Positions 23,580-34,570 of a stretch of 64,000 nucleotides of DNA are shown in pieces. Positions within the stretch are counted from its first letter, which is position 1. Every line of letters starts with the position of its first letter. The notes below the pieces were generated by a model. The model ran no database searches. It had not been told where the DNA came from and worked only from the letters and a program-made list of their open reading frames with translations. Source of the DNA: Corydoras sp. C115 (lineage: Eukaryota; Chordata; Actinopteri; Siluriformes; Callichthyidae); contig JAFMOC010000002.1 of NCBI GenBank assembly GCA_019802505.1, positions 664,001-728,000 of the forward strand, in the 5' to 3' direction. A program made the position numbers and the translations under genes.

Positions 23580-23975
23580 TTTACTGATAATCGAGAATAC
23601 ACAGTATAGTGTAGTACATGTGTATATGTAAATGCAAATGCAGTGCAAGATGTAATTTTGGCTGTTCTGCATTAATTGGCATTTTATTTATATTTCTAAT
23701 GTATACTAAATTTATATATATTTATAGTTGAGTATTCTATATTATATTTATAGTTGTAGTTGTATATTCTATATTATATATATTCATAGTGGTATATTCT
23801 ATTATATTTTACATATTTATATACTGTATTTTCATCTCATTTTCTTCTGTAAAATTTCAATTTAAGTTCTAACAGGGTAATCGGGGTCTGTAACCCATAA
23901 TTTTGTTTTTGTCTCATGTACCACATGTGATATAAATGATAATAAAATTTACTTGAATCTTGAATCTTGAATTTG
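23580..23975. repeat. AT-rich imperfect repeats ending in a TTGAATC tandem
   Basis: Units resembling TATAGTTGnTATTCTATATTATA recur at 23725-23800. The block ends with TTGAATCTTGAATCTTGAAT, which looks like the microsatellite tail of a non-LTR element. Confidence 0.4.
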
Positions 23976-23994
23976 GCACTTCACTGCCAAGATG

Positions 23995-24260
23995 AACGTG
24001 TGACTGTTAACTTCGGCCTAGGTTGTTTTTAGTCAGTAGTGCACCTGTGTTTTTCATTGCCAATATAGCAATAAACATGTATTGAAATATAGAAATGTAC
24101 ATGAACAAACCTCATTTCGAGACCACTATGTCCATCATCATAGATATATGCGCTAGCACCATTGCTAGTTAAACAACGCCGGTGCAAAGCATGACAATAG
24201 ATTTTTGGCAGGGTGTTAGATAGCGCGACACACTTTGTGCAAGGTGTAAGATATGGCCCA
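23995..24260. repeat. Interspersed repeat, copy 2 of a direct pair
   Basis: GCCTAGGTTGTTTTTAGTCAGTAGTGCACCTG... through GGTGCAAAGCATGACAATAG and GTGCAAGGTGTAAGATATGG. Longer than copy 1, with a roughly 45 bp insertion at about 24075-24115. Confidence 0.7.
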
Positions 24261-24389
24261 TAGTCTTTTTGGAGAACTGGTTAGAGTGTGAACTGTACTG
24301 TTGTTGCTAAACCACTCTAAATGCTGTGGGTGGTGAGAGTTACTTTGTTGGATGCAGAACTGTCTTGCAAAAAATAGTGAAATTATTGT

Positions 24390-24780
24390 GCTGTAGCACT
24401 GTAAAGTTGCCTAGTGACATGAGATTGCGGCACAGTATAGTTACTTAACGCCACAAGATATTTACTTATTTACACAACTATTGCATGAAACATGACAGTT
24501 GCTTAGTGGCACCAGACAGTTGTTCACTTGCACAAAGCTGGAGAACTGAACAGAACATTACTTAGTAACACCATGCCATGGCATAAGACAGGACAGTTGC
24601 TTAGTAACAAAAGGCTGAAGCACAGGATAGTTACTAATTTGCATAAAGACAGCTTCTTTATGACATAAGACTGAAACACATCTTAATTTACACAAAGCTG
24701 TGGCAAAGGCCAGGACAGTGCTTAGTAGCATGGGGCAGAATCACAGGTAAATACTTATTTGCACAAAACTGCATGGTATG
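24390..24780. repeat. Degenerate tandem array, units of about 95-120 bp
   Basis: Four or five loose units share GACAGTTGCTTAGTAACA, GCACAGGATAGTTACT and TTTGCACAAAGCTG in the same order (starts near 24400, 24496, 24594, 24715). Old and diverged. Confidence 0.55.
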
Positions 24781-25532
24781 ACAAGCTTCTTGTTCCATTT
24801 GTCTGCAATTGGCTACAGGAATAAAAAAAATCTAAAGTTATTATTTAAAAAGTTTTAGTGACTACAAAAGTGATGTAGAACAGTTGATCTGTGTTTCGTA
24901 AGACACAAGAAACAGGACAAGGACACATTTTGTTTTTACTGCTGCTGTCCTCTTGTACATATATATGTTTTATATATGTTCTGGCCTAAATTGTTCTCTT
25001 TTTTATTTTTATTTGTATTTTGCTAGGACTGAATTTTATTCCTAATTCAGAATAACGGAGACGCTTTTATTTGTAACTTAAAGTTTTCTTATGACTTGCA
25101 GTACATCAGCAAAAAACAAGAGATTGGGAATTAAACATATACAGCATATGTACAAATGTATTGGTATGCACCACTTAAAACATAAAATTTAGATTTTTTG
25201 TGTAGTCCCACTGCAACAAATTGAAATCAAACAAGCAATGAAAAACATAGTTATGCATTTTTTTGTTTTGTTTTGTTTTAGCATGACTGCACCCTAGTGT
25301 ACAAAGCAAGGTCACACAAGACACTTCCAGAAGACTGAAGGCTGTTATAAATGTGTATGGGAACTGCCTATGTGATGTCATGTAATGCCTTGTAATGCGT
25401 AGGTGTCTCAATCCATGTGTCCATATAATGTAACTTGGTATAAATCTTATCAACTAATTTTTTTAACTTAACTGCAAACAATAAATGATCCCTTAATAAG
25501 ACAAAGTTAACATGGCCGGAGAACACACTGAC

Positions 25533-25647
25533 CTCTGCACAGTGGAACACCGTAAGCATGTCAGAATGAAAAGCCTCCAGGCTGTTGTAGTGTCCTGAGA
25601 GCAGCTGGCTCTGCACCATACTTAGATCCATAAGGGAAGAATCAGAC
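25533..25647 (-). CDS. ash1l: ASH1L-like exon: bromodomain core
   Basis: Acceptor TTATCAAG, donor GCAGAG|GTCAGT. Encodes SDSSLMDLSMVQSQLLSGHY followed by NSLEAFHSDMLTVFHCAE. It aligns with human ASH1L SDPLDLITIEKQILTGYYKT and the following VEAFDADMLKVFRNAE. Compared with human it lacks about seven residues at the start (the DYYEKI segment of the ZA loop), and FRNAE has become FHCAE, so ligand binding is probably changed. Confidence 0.9.
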
Positions 25648-25754
25648 CTTGATAAAATACACAGTTACAATGTTTTTATTACAAAAGATTTAGACTGCTC
25701 CATCTAGTGGTCTACAGAACGTAATTATAAATTCAGACTGGTAAACAAACTCAC

Positions 25755-25809
25755 CTTTTCCTTGAACACAGGTTTAGCAGAGGACCAGTAAGGGTTTGCC
25801 CAGATGATC
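25755..25809 (-). CDS. ash1l: ASH1L-like exon: bromodomain N-terminal part
   Basis: Acceptor GTGCCTTAG, donor AAAAG|GTGAGT. 55 bp encoding (G)SSGQTLTGPLLNLCSRK, matching human DSSRQALAAPLLNLPPKKK. Phase 1 in, phase 2 out, agreeing with both neighbours. Confidence 0.85.
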
Positions 25810-25913
25810 CTAAGGCACAGGGGAGGGCAAAATACTAATGAATTTTTAAACCATTATTATAAAAATGAGAGCATGCTCCTGGATTAGGACAGGGTGGTCA
25901 TACCCTTACAGGT

Positions 25914-26005
25914 GATGATTTTACTCCACATCTCTTGAAGTACATGAGTGAGATTATGATGTGTTAAATCTTCCGAACATGAGCTCTCTTCAATCTGGCA
26001 CCTGT
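25914..26005 (-). CDS. ash1l: ASH1L-like exon: pre-bromodomain and first helix
   Basis: Acceptor CATCGCAG, donor AAGG|GTATGA. Encodes RCQIEESSCSEDLTHHNLTH followed by VLQEMWSKIITCK. It matches human ARLAQIFKEICDGIISYK at its end. The donor GTATGA rather than the nearer GTAAGG is chosen because only it keeps the frame into the next exon. The incoming frame must be phase 1 (or phase 2 with the inner acceptor at 26001), while the exon at 29104-29296 ends in phase 0, so a linking exon is missing. Confidence 0.82.
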
Positions 26006-26219
26006 CTGCGATGTGCAATACAAACATGTGTGATTAGAAAAATGTTATTTTGCCAATCCTGCCAAAAAATGAAATATAAATCCAACAACAAATTATCAGA
26101 AAGAAAATTATTAGAATGTGAGCAAATGTATTCCTGAAACCTCAGCCATCATTTGCTTCTCACTGCTCTTTGCTGCTGATGAAAGTTAACAAGTTAAAAA
26201 CAAACTTACCCGACCATGT

Positions 26220-26400
26220 GTTAATGGCCCTAACTTTGTGCATATTCATGCTAAAATACAATAGGGTTTTTCCGCAATGTTGGAAGCATACAATTGTTCA
26301 AGATGCATGGCTAGGTGCTTGATTTTATATATAAGCGGTATTAAGAACTGAATAAAATATTTGAATACAATGATTAATAGGTTATTCCTAATAAAGTTAT
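26220..26400 (-). mobile_element. Tc1-like relic fragment
   Basis: GTTGGAAGCATACAATTGTTCAAGATGCATGGCTAGGTGC is the same segment found in the 14325 and 56640 relics. Ends not found. Confidence 0.5.
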
Positions 26401-26517
26401 AATAAGTGATGCAGCAGCTTGAAAAATGGGGTTGAATTTTTTTTATGAGCTAAATGTCAATTAAACAGGATATTTACTAATATGGTTATTTTGTTTTATG
26501 GATAATAAAAACCATGG

Positions 26518-26745
26518 GCAGTGCAGTAGTATAGTGGTTAGCACGTTCACCTCTCAGCACACGGGATTCAGGTTCATTCAGGGCATTCTCCGGGTTGGGT
26601 TCTCCGGTTTTCCTCCCACAGCCCAAAAACACGGATTCAAGTTAAACTGGCTGCTCTAAATCACCTACCCCCATATAATGTAAGTGTGTATGAGTGAGTT
26701 GTTGCCCAGTGGTGGATTGGCGACCTGTCCTTGGTGTATTAGTTC
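26518..26745 (+). mobile_element. Diverged SINE copy
   Basis: GGGCAGTGCAGTAGTATAGTGGTTAGCACGTTCACC head to GTGGATTGGCGACCTGTCCTTGGTGTAT. The 3' end is replaced by the adjacent foldback-family sequence. Confidence 0.82.
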
Positions 26746-27568
26746 CTTAATCATTCACCACCCAAAGAACACCTGCTCTTTGGTGGCCCTGATAGAGAAC
26801 CATGTAAAGTGACTCAGAAACGGACAGACTACAATCTATAATTGTAGAACTACAAAGTTCATCTATATGGTAGGCAGAATAAAAATAGTCAGTAAAATAG
26901 TCAGTATAAAAATAAGCAGGTGTATCTAGTGGCTGGTGGCTGGTGAGTGTATTTTCCCTGTAGAAGGCTTCTTTTTCTGACACTTACAGATATTTTAAAA
27001 GACATCATTTAAGCCATGATGGCAGAACTTTGCATAAGACTTGATGTATTTATAGGTCTGATGATGTAATGGGACAGTTACAGTTGAGACAGGAGCCCGC
27101 GTCAATGCTATGGCCTACAAAACAAAAATAACAGATGAAGGGCAGAAGGAAAGAGGACGTTGTGAAGTAGTAGAAAAACAGGTCAGGTCATTAACCTAAA
27201 ACAGTCCCGAGGGTCAAAAAAAGGCTTGAATAGGTAATAATGCTTTAAAAATAAGAACTTATCAATACGTCAGTGTACAAACAATCAATGTGACAAATCG
27301 AAAATGTTTCTGATAGACTACAATGGTCTAATGTACTTCCTTGAACGTCCTTAAATTTAAGCAAATATTCATTATAACATTCTACTAAGTACTGTTAATA
27401 GCAGAGCATACATGTAGTGTACATAAACAATATTGTTAAATAATTAGGTTAAGAGCTTAATTTAGTTTTAGGGAAAAAAAAGAAAATAAGAATCAAGCCA
27501 ATTTTAATCGCCTCAAGGAATATGAGCATATAGATGATGTTTACCTTAAATATATTTCTAGAACTCTG

Positions 27569-27946
27569 GCTTGTTTATTCATTCATTATCACCCGATTTA
27601 TCCTCTATTAGGGCCGTGGTGGGGTTCCCCATGCCCATCCAGGGTAGAACATCTCGGGCGCTGGGCAGATACACCCAGGACAGGGCGCCAATCCATCGCT
27701 GGGCACACACTCACTCACTCAAACACACTCTATATGGAACAATTTGGAGAACTCAATTAACTTGATCCATGTTTTTGGACTGTGGGAGGAAACCGGAGAA
27801 CCCGGAGGAAACCCACGTGGACACGGGGAGAACATGGAAACTCCACCCAGATGGGGATTCGAACCGGGAATCCCTAGCGCTGAGAGGCGGACGTGCTAAC
27901 CACTAAGCCACCGTCCATCATGTATTGTGCCGCCTTGCTTGTTTAT
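27569..27946 (-). mobile_element. Full-length SINE with TSD
   Basis: GCTTGTTTAT duplicates at 27569-27578 and 27937-27946. Tail (TTCA)n, head ACCGTCCATCATGTATTGTGCCGCC. The head has a small duplication relative to other copies; the same CCGTCCATCATGTATTGT variant occurs at 39175-39192, suggesting a subfamily. Confidence 0.92.
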
Positions 27947-27959
27947 ATTAATTGTTAAA

Positions 27960-29085
27960 GAAGCCCAGTGGATCCAAGATTAAAAATTTTTATAAAAACT
28001 GACTTTTAAAACCTAGTTCCATCAACCAACAGTCTTTGGTTCTTTTAGTAGAAAATAAAAACAATCACTGCTCACAAAGCAGGACAGGAAATATAGTAGA
28101 AAGTGTTTGAAATGGAGGTCAAGTGAAATGTCAGAAAAAAATACTTTGACAGAACTGCTTAAAGGTTTTTAGAAAGGCAACCCCCATATGTAAATGTCCA
28201 AAGACCTAAAAGACGATTTAACAAGTTCTGGAATGTTTTTTACTGTGCAGAAAAAACACGTTTAATATGATCATGATAAGGGATCAGAGTAACTGACAAC
28301 GCTTGAGAGCAAAGCCGGAACCAAGGGAAATAGACAGTAATTAAATGTAATTAACACACCTGCCAAATATTCCGCTAATGGTCTATGTGTAGGTCTATAA
28401 AAGGGGGAAGGACACAGAGCATAAAGAGAATTTACAGCAGCATCAGGAACAGGAGGTTGGCAAAAGCTTTGTCTGAGAAATCTTTGTCCTTTATTGTGAT
28501 ACAGGACATGAATCAATATATGAACTGATTAATATCTAATAAACAAAGTTAAAACATTTTTTCATTCTTTTGTATATTCAATAATGATTTAAGTAAATTA
28601 ACAGATCATATATTTAAAAATTTATTGTATTTTTAGTAAGTTTTTTTTACTAATTCTAGAAATATTCAAGGACCAGCTCTATACCTTTACCCAACAGGAT
28701 CTAAAAATGTCCATGACATTCAAACTGGAAATGGCCACAGCATGTGCCATCAGAAAATGTCACACCATCTTCGTTCTACTGCCCAGTTCATGCTGATATC
28801 TTTTTTGGTCTCTGTATTCTTATGAATATCTTAGAACAACCACATAGTGACACTAATGAGGTGTGTATATGTACAATTTTCACTTCAACATTCTACTACA
28901 TTACAAAGTCATGCTAGTAGGTGATTGGGTTATACAAAATTGCCTAAAAAGTGTTTAGCTGTATGTCTGCACTGCAGATAACAGGCAAACTGGACATGGA
29001 CGGGTACCTGATAAAGTTGCTGGTGAGAAAATATTATTCATGCACTGCCTGTTACAGTCTGGAAGAAATGTGTTAAGCCAGGTCC
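27960..29085. other. ASH1L-like intron sequence
   Basis: No exon, RNA or mobile element that I can support. Confidence 0.4.
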
Positions 29086-29103
29086 TTATAAAATCATGTA
29101 TAC

Positions 29104-29296
29104 CTGCCTAACACAAAGTGTCAGACCTGAGTTGATGGATGAGTCTTTTTCGAGGTCCTCACTCTGGTTACTGACTATGTCCTCGTCATCTTGTTGTTCT
29201 GGCTCCTCTACTTCTGATCTCATCAGAAGAGCCTGTTTTGCCTTTACCTTCTCATAATTTCTCACCAGAAAGACACCATGGCTCATTATAAACCTC
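29104..29296 (-). CDS. ash1l: ASH1L-like exon: conserved HVFLVRNWEK block
   Basis: Acceptor TTCATTTCAG, donor AGGCAG|GTATAC. Encodes RFIMSHGVFLVRNYEKVKAK followed by an acidic tail (EEPEQQDDEDIV...). The block aligns with human ASH1L NFVLKHHVFLVRNWEKIRQK, which lies between the SET and bromodomain. Phase 2 in, phase 0 out. Confidence 0.88.
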
Positions 29297-29716
29297 CTGA
29301 AATGAAAAACAATAAAGAGAAAGATGAAAAAAAAATCACAAGACAAGACAATTGAAAAGACAGAGAATAACTGGTGAAAAAATGCTGTTTTAAAATTATA
29401 TGAATGTTACATTATTACATACTATTTAACATAACATTAAGTTTATTATGTTAATTTATATTACCAATATTAAAAAGCAACCTGGAAGGGTCATCAGCAA
29501 ATTGCAAGACAACCCCACTCACAAACAGGGCAATTCAGTATCTTCTGTTTACAATCTAGCATGTGTTACCATATGCTAGCACCATGGCCCCCGGATATCA
29601 ATATTTAATTTAATCACGTTAAATGTACCTATCCTGATCAGGTGGTTGCTTGGGAAAACAGTCTAATACACAGCAAACACATGTGATCACACAATCAAAC
29701 CTAGAGCAATATACTT

Positions 29717-29790
29717 ATCTCATTATCTTAATTCTCTACTAGGGTCGTGGTGGGCCCCCAATGTCCATCCAGGGGAGAACATTTTGGGCA
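29717..29790 (-). mobile_element. SINE 3' fragment
   Basis: TAGGGTCGTGGTGGGCCCCCAATGTCCATCCAGGGGAGAACATTTTGGGCAC matches the 3' end of the family. No head. Confidence 0.8.
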
Positions 29791-30201
29791 CATTATTTTA
29801 AATTTATTACTGAAATTTTTAAATACAAATTGTTAAGTTCCATCAATTAGGGCAATGGCAAAAACAAAATTAAGGTTTAGTCGCTATGCCTTACATGCAC
29901 TGGAAGTCAATTAAAAAAACTACAGTAAAACCTTTACTTGCACTCCTAATCGTTGTAATGAAGCTGTAATGGGACTTTCCAAACGGAACATGCAGAGTCA
30001 TTTCATTCTTAATTTGAAAAAAGGTTGAGTCATAAAAATATGTCAAGAAATGATGGGTACTTCGGGTGGTCCCCTGCTTTATAAATGTCAAGTCATCTAT
30101 TTCAGGAAGTGTTGCGGTGAATGTATAATGACAGTGTGAAAACATACTATGAGGACTCTCTTTGAGCACAATGAAGCTGGATATCTATATTTCTCCAGTA
30201 C

Positions 30202-30254
30202 CTTTCTTTATTAGATAAGTGTGAAGGAAAGTTGTCATTGTCAGAGGTTTCGTC
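30202..30254 (-). CDS. ash1l: ASH1L-like small exon (post-SET linker)
   Basis: Acceptor ATTTACAG, donor GAAAG|GTACTG. 53 bp encoding DETSDNDNFPSHLSNKE(R), which runs into RFIMSHGVFLV. The junction NKER-RF matches human SNRER-NF. Phase 0 in, 2 out, in agreement with both neighbours. Confidence 0.7.
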
Positions 30255-30329
30255 CTGTAAATAAATGTAGTTATTTAGTATATATATATATACATAAATA
30301 CATACATACACAACATATATTGTCTTACC

Positions 30330-30830
30330 ATATATATGTAACTGTATACTATAGTTCTACAGTTACACACTGTGGTACATCTATTTATAATCATACTTTT
30401 TACAACACAGTCAAGACCGCTATAGAGCATTTATATTGAAGGTCGATAATGATCCTCAGAACTCCTTTGTAACTGATGTGGTGTTGTGTTAATGTGCTTT
30501 GCACTAGTATGAGGAAATCAGACATGGCAGTACTGTTGAAGACCTCAGTGAAACTGTTGAGCTGTCAATAACTGACTAATCAAATGCATCTACAAACACC
30601 AGCATTCTGTAAGCAGAGGAGCAGAGTGCTTGAAAACTCCAGAGCCACTGTGACTAATTAATTTGTACCAAACACAACATACAATTACATACCCCTACGC
30701 CGGTATTACTGCAGTGCTAAGAAGCATCAACCACCCAAATAATACTCGCTGCTTTGTGTTGATCTTGTGGGGGTGCTGATTATTAGAGAACAAAATAACT
30801 TGCTACTGAACTTATGTTTTAATTTAGTCC
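30330..30830. repeat. Foldback-family repeat copy
   Basis: Two arms related to the 52290-52780 element: GTTCTACAGTTACACACTGTGGTACATCT on the left and ACTGCAGTGCTAAGAAGCATCAACCACCCAAATAATAC on the right. Diverged. Confidence 0.55.
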
Positions 30831-30944
30831 CATTGTCACAGGTGTAAAATTATCAATGTAGCCATAAACTTTTAAGTTTTAAAATAGGACGTGTTAATAT
30901 GTTGGTGTCCCAATACTTTTGTTAACATCATGCACATAAATTAC

Positions 30945-31035
30945 CGTTTTTTTTGTTGATGGATGAAAGCACTGCCTGTTTCCATCATGTGAGTGATCAC
31001 CGCTGTCTTCAGTCTGGTTCTCATTGTCAGTAAGC
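30945..31035 (-). CDS. ash1l: ASH1L-like exon (post-SET linker)
   Basis: Acceptor GATCTTCAG, donor AACG|GTAATT. 91 bp, in phase 2 giving LTDNENQTEDSGDHSHDGNR followed by QCFHPSTKKT. The start resembles human GLTSSKNSQP, immediately after the post-SET cysteines, but the match is short. Main support is phase agreement with the exons on both sides. Confidence 0.5.
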
Positions 31036-31826
31036 CTGAAGATCACATTTGTCTCAGATTATGCTGGTTAAAGCAACAGGTTTCCACAGAAAAGCCAAAT
31101 GATTTTATAGTGACATGAAAGAAATGCACAAAAAACAAAAAAACTGTATTAATATCTCACAGTGTCACCGGGTCCCACTGTTTCAGTACAAAAGAAAACA
31201 ACGTCTGCAGATTTTTTCCACTTTTTGAATCAAGAATGAAAGAAGCCAGTGACCACATGCACAACGGCTTTGTGGCAGGTTTTACAATGAGGTCAAAGTG
31301 TCTTTGCTGGTAGATGCACAAAAATGACTCAGGAAACTTTCACTCCTTCACTCCTTCACCTTTCACTTAGCAGTACAACTGCTGGGTGTGCAGTGGTTTA
31401 ACAAAGAATTAAATGAATTTCTGAAAAAATGTGTTCAAAAAAGATTTTGAAAAGCATAGTACAATAGTTTCACAGGAACATAACATCCAATTAATTTAAA
31501 CATTTAATTTTCAGCAACTCACAAGCTGAAGACGATACTAGTAGGTACTAGACTGGATCTAGTACACACTGCATGGCTGGGAAGACAGTTGAGGTCTTCA
31601 ATTAGTAAGTATGAAGCATCCACACACCTTACTGCACATCTGCTGTTTTCCAATGAAATTCCGAGTTCTACATAATCATGATTTCTTTTTATTTTTGTGG
31701 TTGTAGCTTTCTTACACTTGACTCCCTGCTTTCTGCTGTTTTGGCTCTAATTGTATTATGGGATTGGCTTCCAATTTATTCTAGAATCCAGCATATTTTG
31801 CCATAGTTTACTGAGTATTCAGACAT

Positions 31827-31956
31827 CCATCCATCCATCATCTTCCTCTTTATCCTCTACCAGGGTCGTGGGGGGCTTCCCCATGCCCATCCAGGGGAGA
31901 ACGTTTCGGGTGCTGGGCAGATACACCCAGGACAGGGCGACAATCCATCGCTGGGC
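31827..31956 (-). mobile_element. 5'-truncated SINE with 13 bp TSD
   Basis: AGTATTCAGACAT at 31814-31826 and 31957-31969 flank a 130 bp copy with a (CATC)n tail. It lies in the intron where the ASH1L SET exons would be expected. Confidence 0.93.
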
Positions 31957-32180
31957 AGTATTCAGACATACTAGACATTTTCACATAATACGTATGCTTA
32001 CTTTGTTATTTTGGGACCATAGTCTGCATTTTAAAGAATGTTGAAACTAAAAACCTGCAACAGAAAGTTATGGTCCTCAGATGACCTTCATCCTAACATC
32101 ATATCATCATGTTTGCTTGTAAGGTAAACATGAGTGTCTTGGAAGGTGACTATGAAGAAAATCTCTTATTTTTATAATTA

Positions 32181-33055
32181 CACTATATGGCCTAAGGCAG
32201 GGGAGACCAATACGTCGATTGCGATCGACCGGTCGATTGGGCAGGGGTATCAGGTAGATCGTGATGGAGGTTTGAAAAAAAAAGCGCTCATCAGCGATTA
32301 TCACGTATCAGCACTTTTTTTACAGCACAGTATCTGAAGCAGCTATACACACATGCGCACACATTCACACACCATGTGATTTATTCTGAATCTGAATCTC
32401 TATCGCTGTGAATCTCTATCGCTCTATCTCTATCGCCTGCCACCCCACCCCATCTCTCTCGCACTCCGTCCCTAAATCCAAAACACAGCCTTGCGAATAA
32501 TCTACATTAGATTTACATTACATTACATTAGATTACATTAGATTGGATAGTTTCTGTTTGTGTTTTTGCACTTTATTTGACTGACAAGATGAGTGAAGGA
32601 CTTCGCCCCAAAAGAACTAAAATGTTCCACTTTCATTTATAGTGAGAGGATGAATATTTTTTTACAATGTCAAACTCAAAATACATGTGCTTTTATTAAT
32701 GTTCATGTTCTGTTTGGGGAAATGCAGGTTACAGTGATTGTTTTACATTTGTGCTGTATGCTGTGTGTTTGGTCGTTTGGGTGTACTACAGTTTTCTCCA
32801 TGCTATTTCCTAGAATTTGTTTAATAAAAGAGCAAATTCTGTGAAAATAGCAATCTGAAGCTGTCTTTTCTATGCTGATTCGACAACACTAACATGATGT
32901 GTGTAAACAGGTTTCAATATAAAAGCCTAAAAAAATGATTAACCCTGGTAGATCTCGATGACCTGTCCAATGGAAAAGTAGATCTCAGGCCAGAAAAGTG
33001 TGGGCACCCCTGGCCTAAGGTATAGGAACACCCACACATTACCTTTCAGATACCT
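32181..33055 (-). mobile_element. Tc1-like terminus split by the hAT insertion
   Basis: CACTATATGG (32181-32190) and, after the hAT element, CTAAGGTATAGGAACACCCACACATTACC (from 33014) together match the common Tc1-relic end CACTATATGGACAAAAGTATTGGGACACC. The hAT element therefore landed in an older Tc1 copy. Confidence 0.65.
32198..33012. mobile_element. Non-autonomous hAT element with 8 bp TSD
   Basis: 815 bp. Ends CAGGGGAGACC... and ...GGGCACCCCTG are imperfect inverted repeats. Target duplication GCCTAAGG at 32190-32197 and 33013-33020. The 8 bp duplication and CAGGGGTG-type terminus are diagnostic of hAT. No transposase is recognisable. A palindromic ATCGACCGGTCGAT lies near the left end. 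Confidence 0.9.
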
Positions 33056-33102
33056 TTTTCAGAACAGCCTTTTTCATTGTCTCACTCTCTGCAGCTTCTT
33101 AA

Positions 33103-33145
33103 CTTTTTTTTTTTTTTTTTTTTTTACAAGATTTTGAAGCGTACA

Positions 33146-33227
<82 letters not shown>
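33103..33227. repeat. Poly(T) run and long (TA)n microsatellite
   Basis: A T-run at 33103-33125 and about 40 TA units at 33147-33227. Confidence 0.95.
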
Positions 33228-33228
<1 letters not shown>

Positions 33229-33284
33229 CATGCAATCTCGCTTCTAGTTTATCCCTCAAATGTTGGATGATTTTAAGGTCAAGG

Positions 33285-33400
33285 CTCTATACTGCCCAGT
33301 TATACAATAGTTCAAAATGCAAAGCAAGGTGCATGACCTGTTTTAAATGTACTGAAAGAAACACCTGAATTCAATAATTAAGAAAATACATTTGTCCATT
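33285..33400 (-). mobile_element. Tc1-like relic fragment
   Basis: CAGTTATACAATAGTTCAAAATGCAAAGCAAGGTGCATGACC and GAAACACCTGAATTCAATAATTA are family segments also seen at 14600-14670. Confidence 0.45.
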
Positions 33401-34169
33401 ATATATTATATATAATTATATATTCATTTTTGAATGATATGCAATGGTTAACACTTGTTTGCAATGTCATGGATGGACAGGATACTTTCTGTGCAGTAAG
33501 CATGTTCTCCCTGCGCCAGTTCGCCCGAAAGATTCCGCTTCCTTTCACAATCTTAACAATGTAGTAGATAAATTATTATTTAAAAATGCGTTTTCAAAAA
33601 TGAAATAGGTGAAGCTGCAATAAAGCAGTTTACCAATAAAATCAAGTATTTTTTAAAGAAAGACTGGAAAACCTAACCAAACCGCAAACCTCTTTATTTG
33701 TGATGTTACATTACAAAGCTTTCAGTTTACCTCTATTTTTTACTCCCTGAATTAAACATTTTGAAAGTCCTCCATTTTATCCATCCTGTTCTATGTTACA
33801 AAAATGACATTAAGCCAAATTCCATTCCATTCAATTTAGGACAGCATCCTAACACATTCACAGTAATGTTGGGTGACTTAACCTGAACATTGATTCTGTG
33901 AACAGATTGTTGGGTTGTATTTAAAAGCAGCACTGGGGTGAAGTTCAAACCTTAAACATATACATAATAACAATAATTAAAGGTTTTAGGGTTCATAATG
34001 CATAACAGTTGCTATACCAGTTCCACTTACCATGTAGATACATTTTGTACAATTGCAGACTGTCTATCTTTGTCTTAATATTGCTGCGCTGAGATGTGTG
34101 TCTCAGAACTTCTCACACCACAGGTGACTTGTGCAACTGACAGTTCATAATAAAGTTGCAGATGGAAGA

Positions 34170-34171
<2 letters not shown>

Positions 34172-34220
<49 letters not shown>
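34172..34220. repeat. (GT)n microsatellite
   Basis: About 22 GT units, ending nine bases before the donor side of the degenerate AWS exon. Confidence 0.95.
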
Positions 34221-34223
<3 letters not shown>

Positions 34224-34228
34224 CTTAC

Positions 34229-34336
34229 GTGATGTGGAGGCTCTGATCAGAATTTTGTGGCACACTGCTTTTAGACGCTTTACAGGAATTGTCTATAGTC
34301 AGAAACACACTTTCATGGTGAAGAGAAACCTTTATA
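34229..34336 (-). CDS. ash1l: ASH1L-like exon: degenerate start of the AWS region
   Basis: Acceptor GTGACTGACAG, donor ATCAC|GTAAGC. 108 bp, phase 2 at both ends. The first codons give (D)IKVSLHHESVFLTIDNSCK. This aligns position by position with human ASH1L [20 protein letters not shown], the entrance to the AWS domain. After that the zinc-binding cysteines are replaced by unrelated polar residues (ASKSSVPQNSDQSLHIT). The next exon in frame is the post-SET linker, so the catalytic core is skipped. Confidence 0.55.
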
Positions 34337-34570
34337 CTGTCAGTCACAGAAATACAAAAAGTTCCTAAATTTAATCACTCAATTTTAATAAGACATTAAA
34401 ATGAGTCTATAGTAAGACGTAACTTGTCATAAAACAGCTTAACTTAAGCCAGAGGACACCACTGTCTTTATTCCCCATATTACTCAAGAGTTATTTTAGA
34501 ACTGTTACATATACACAGTCCCTCGTAAAAGCACACACACAGACACACACACTCTCTCACATGTATACAC

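Noticed and set aside
27060..27110. Possible ASH1L-like linking exon (41 open codons)
   Set aside because: Good acceptor, but no usable donor before the stop and only weak resemblance; listed as an open question instead.
31036..34228. Search for hidden SET exons in the suspected intron
   Set aside because: Reading the minus strand I found no AWS cysteine cluster, GWG-type SET start, NHSCDPN or post-SET CxCxxxxC motif. The eye search is not exhaustive, so the negative result is stated as apparent.
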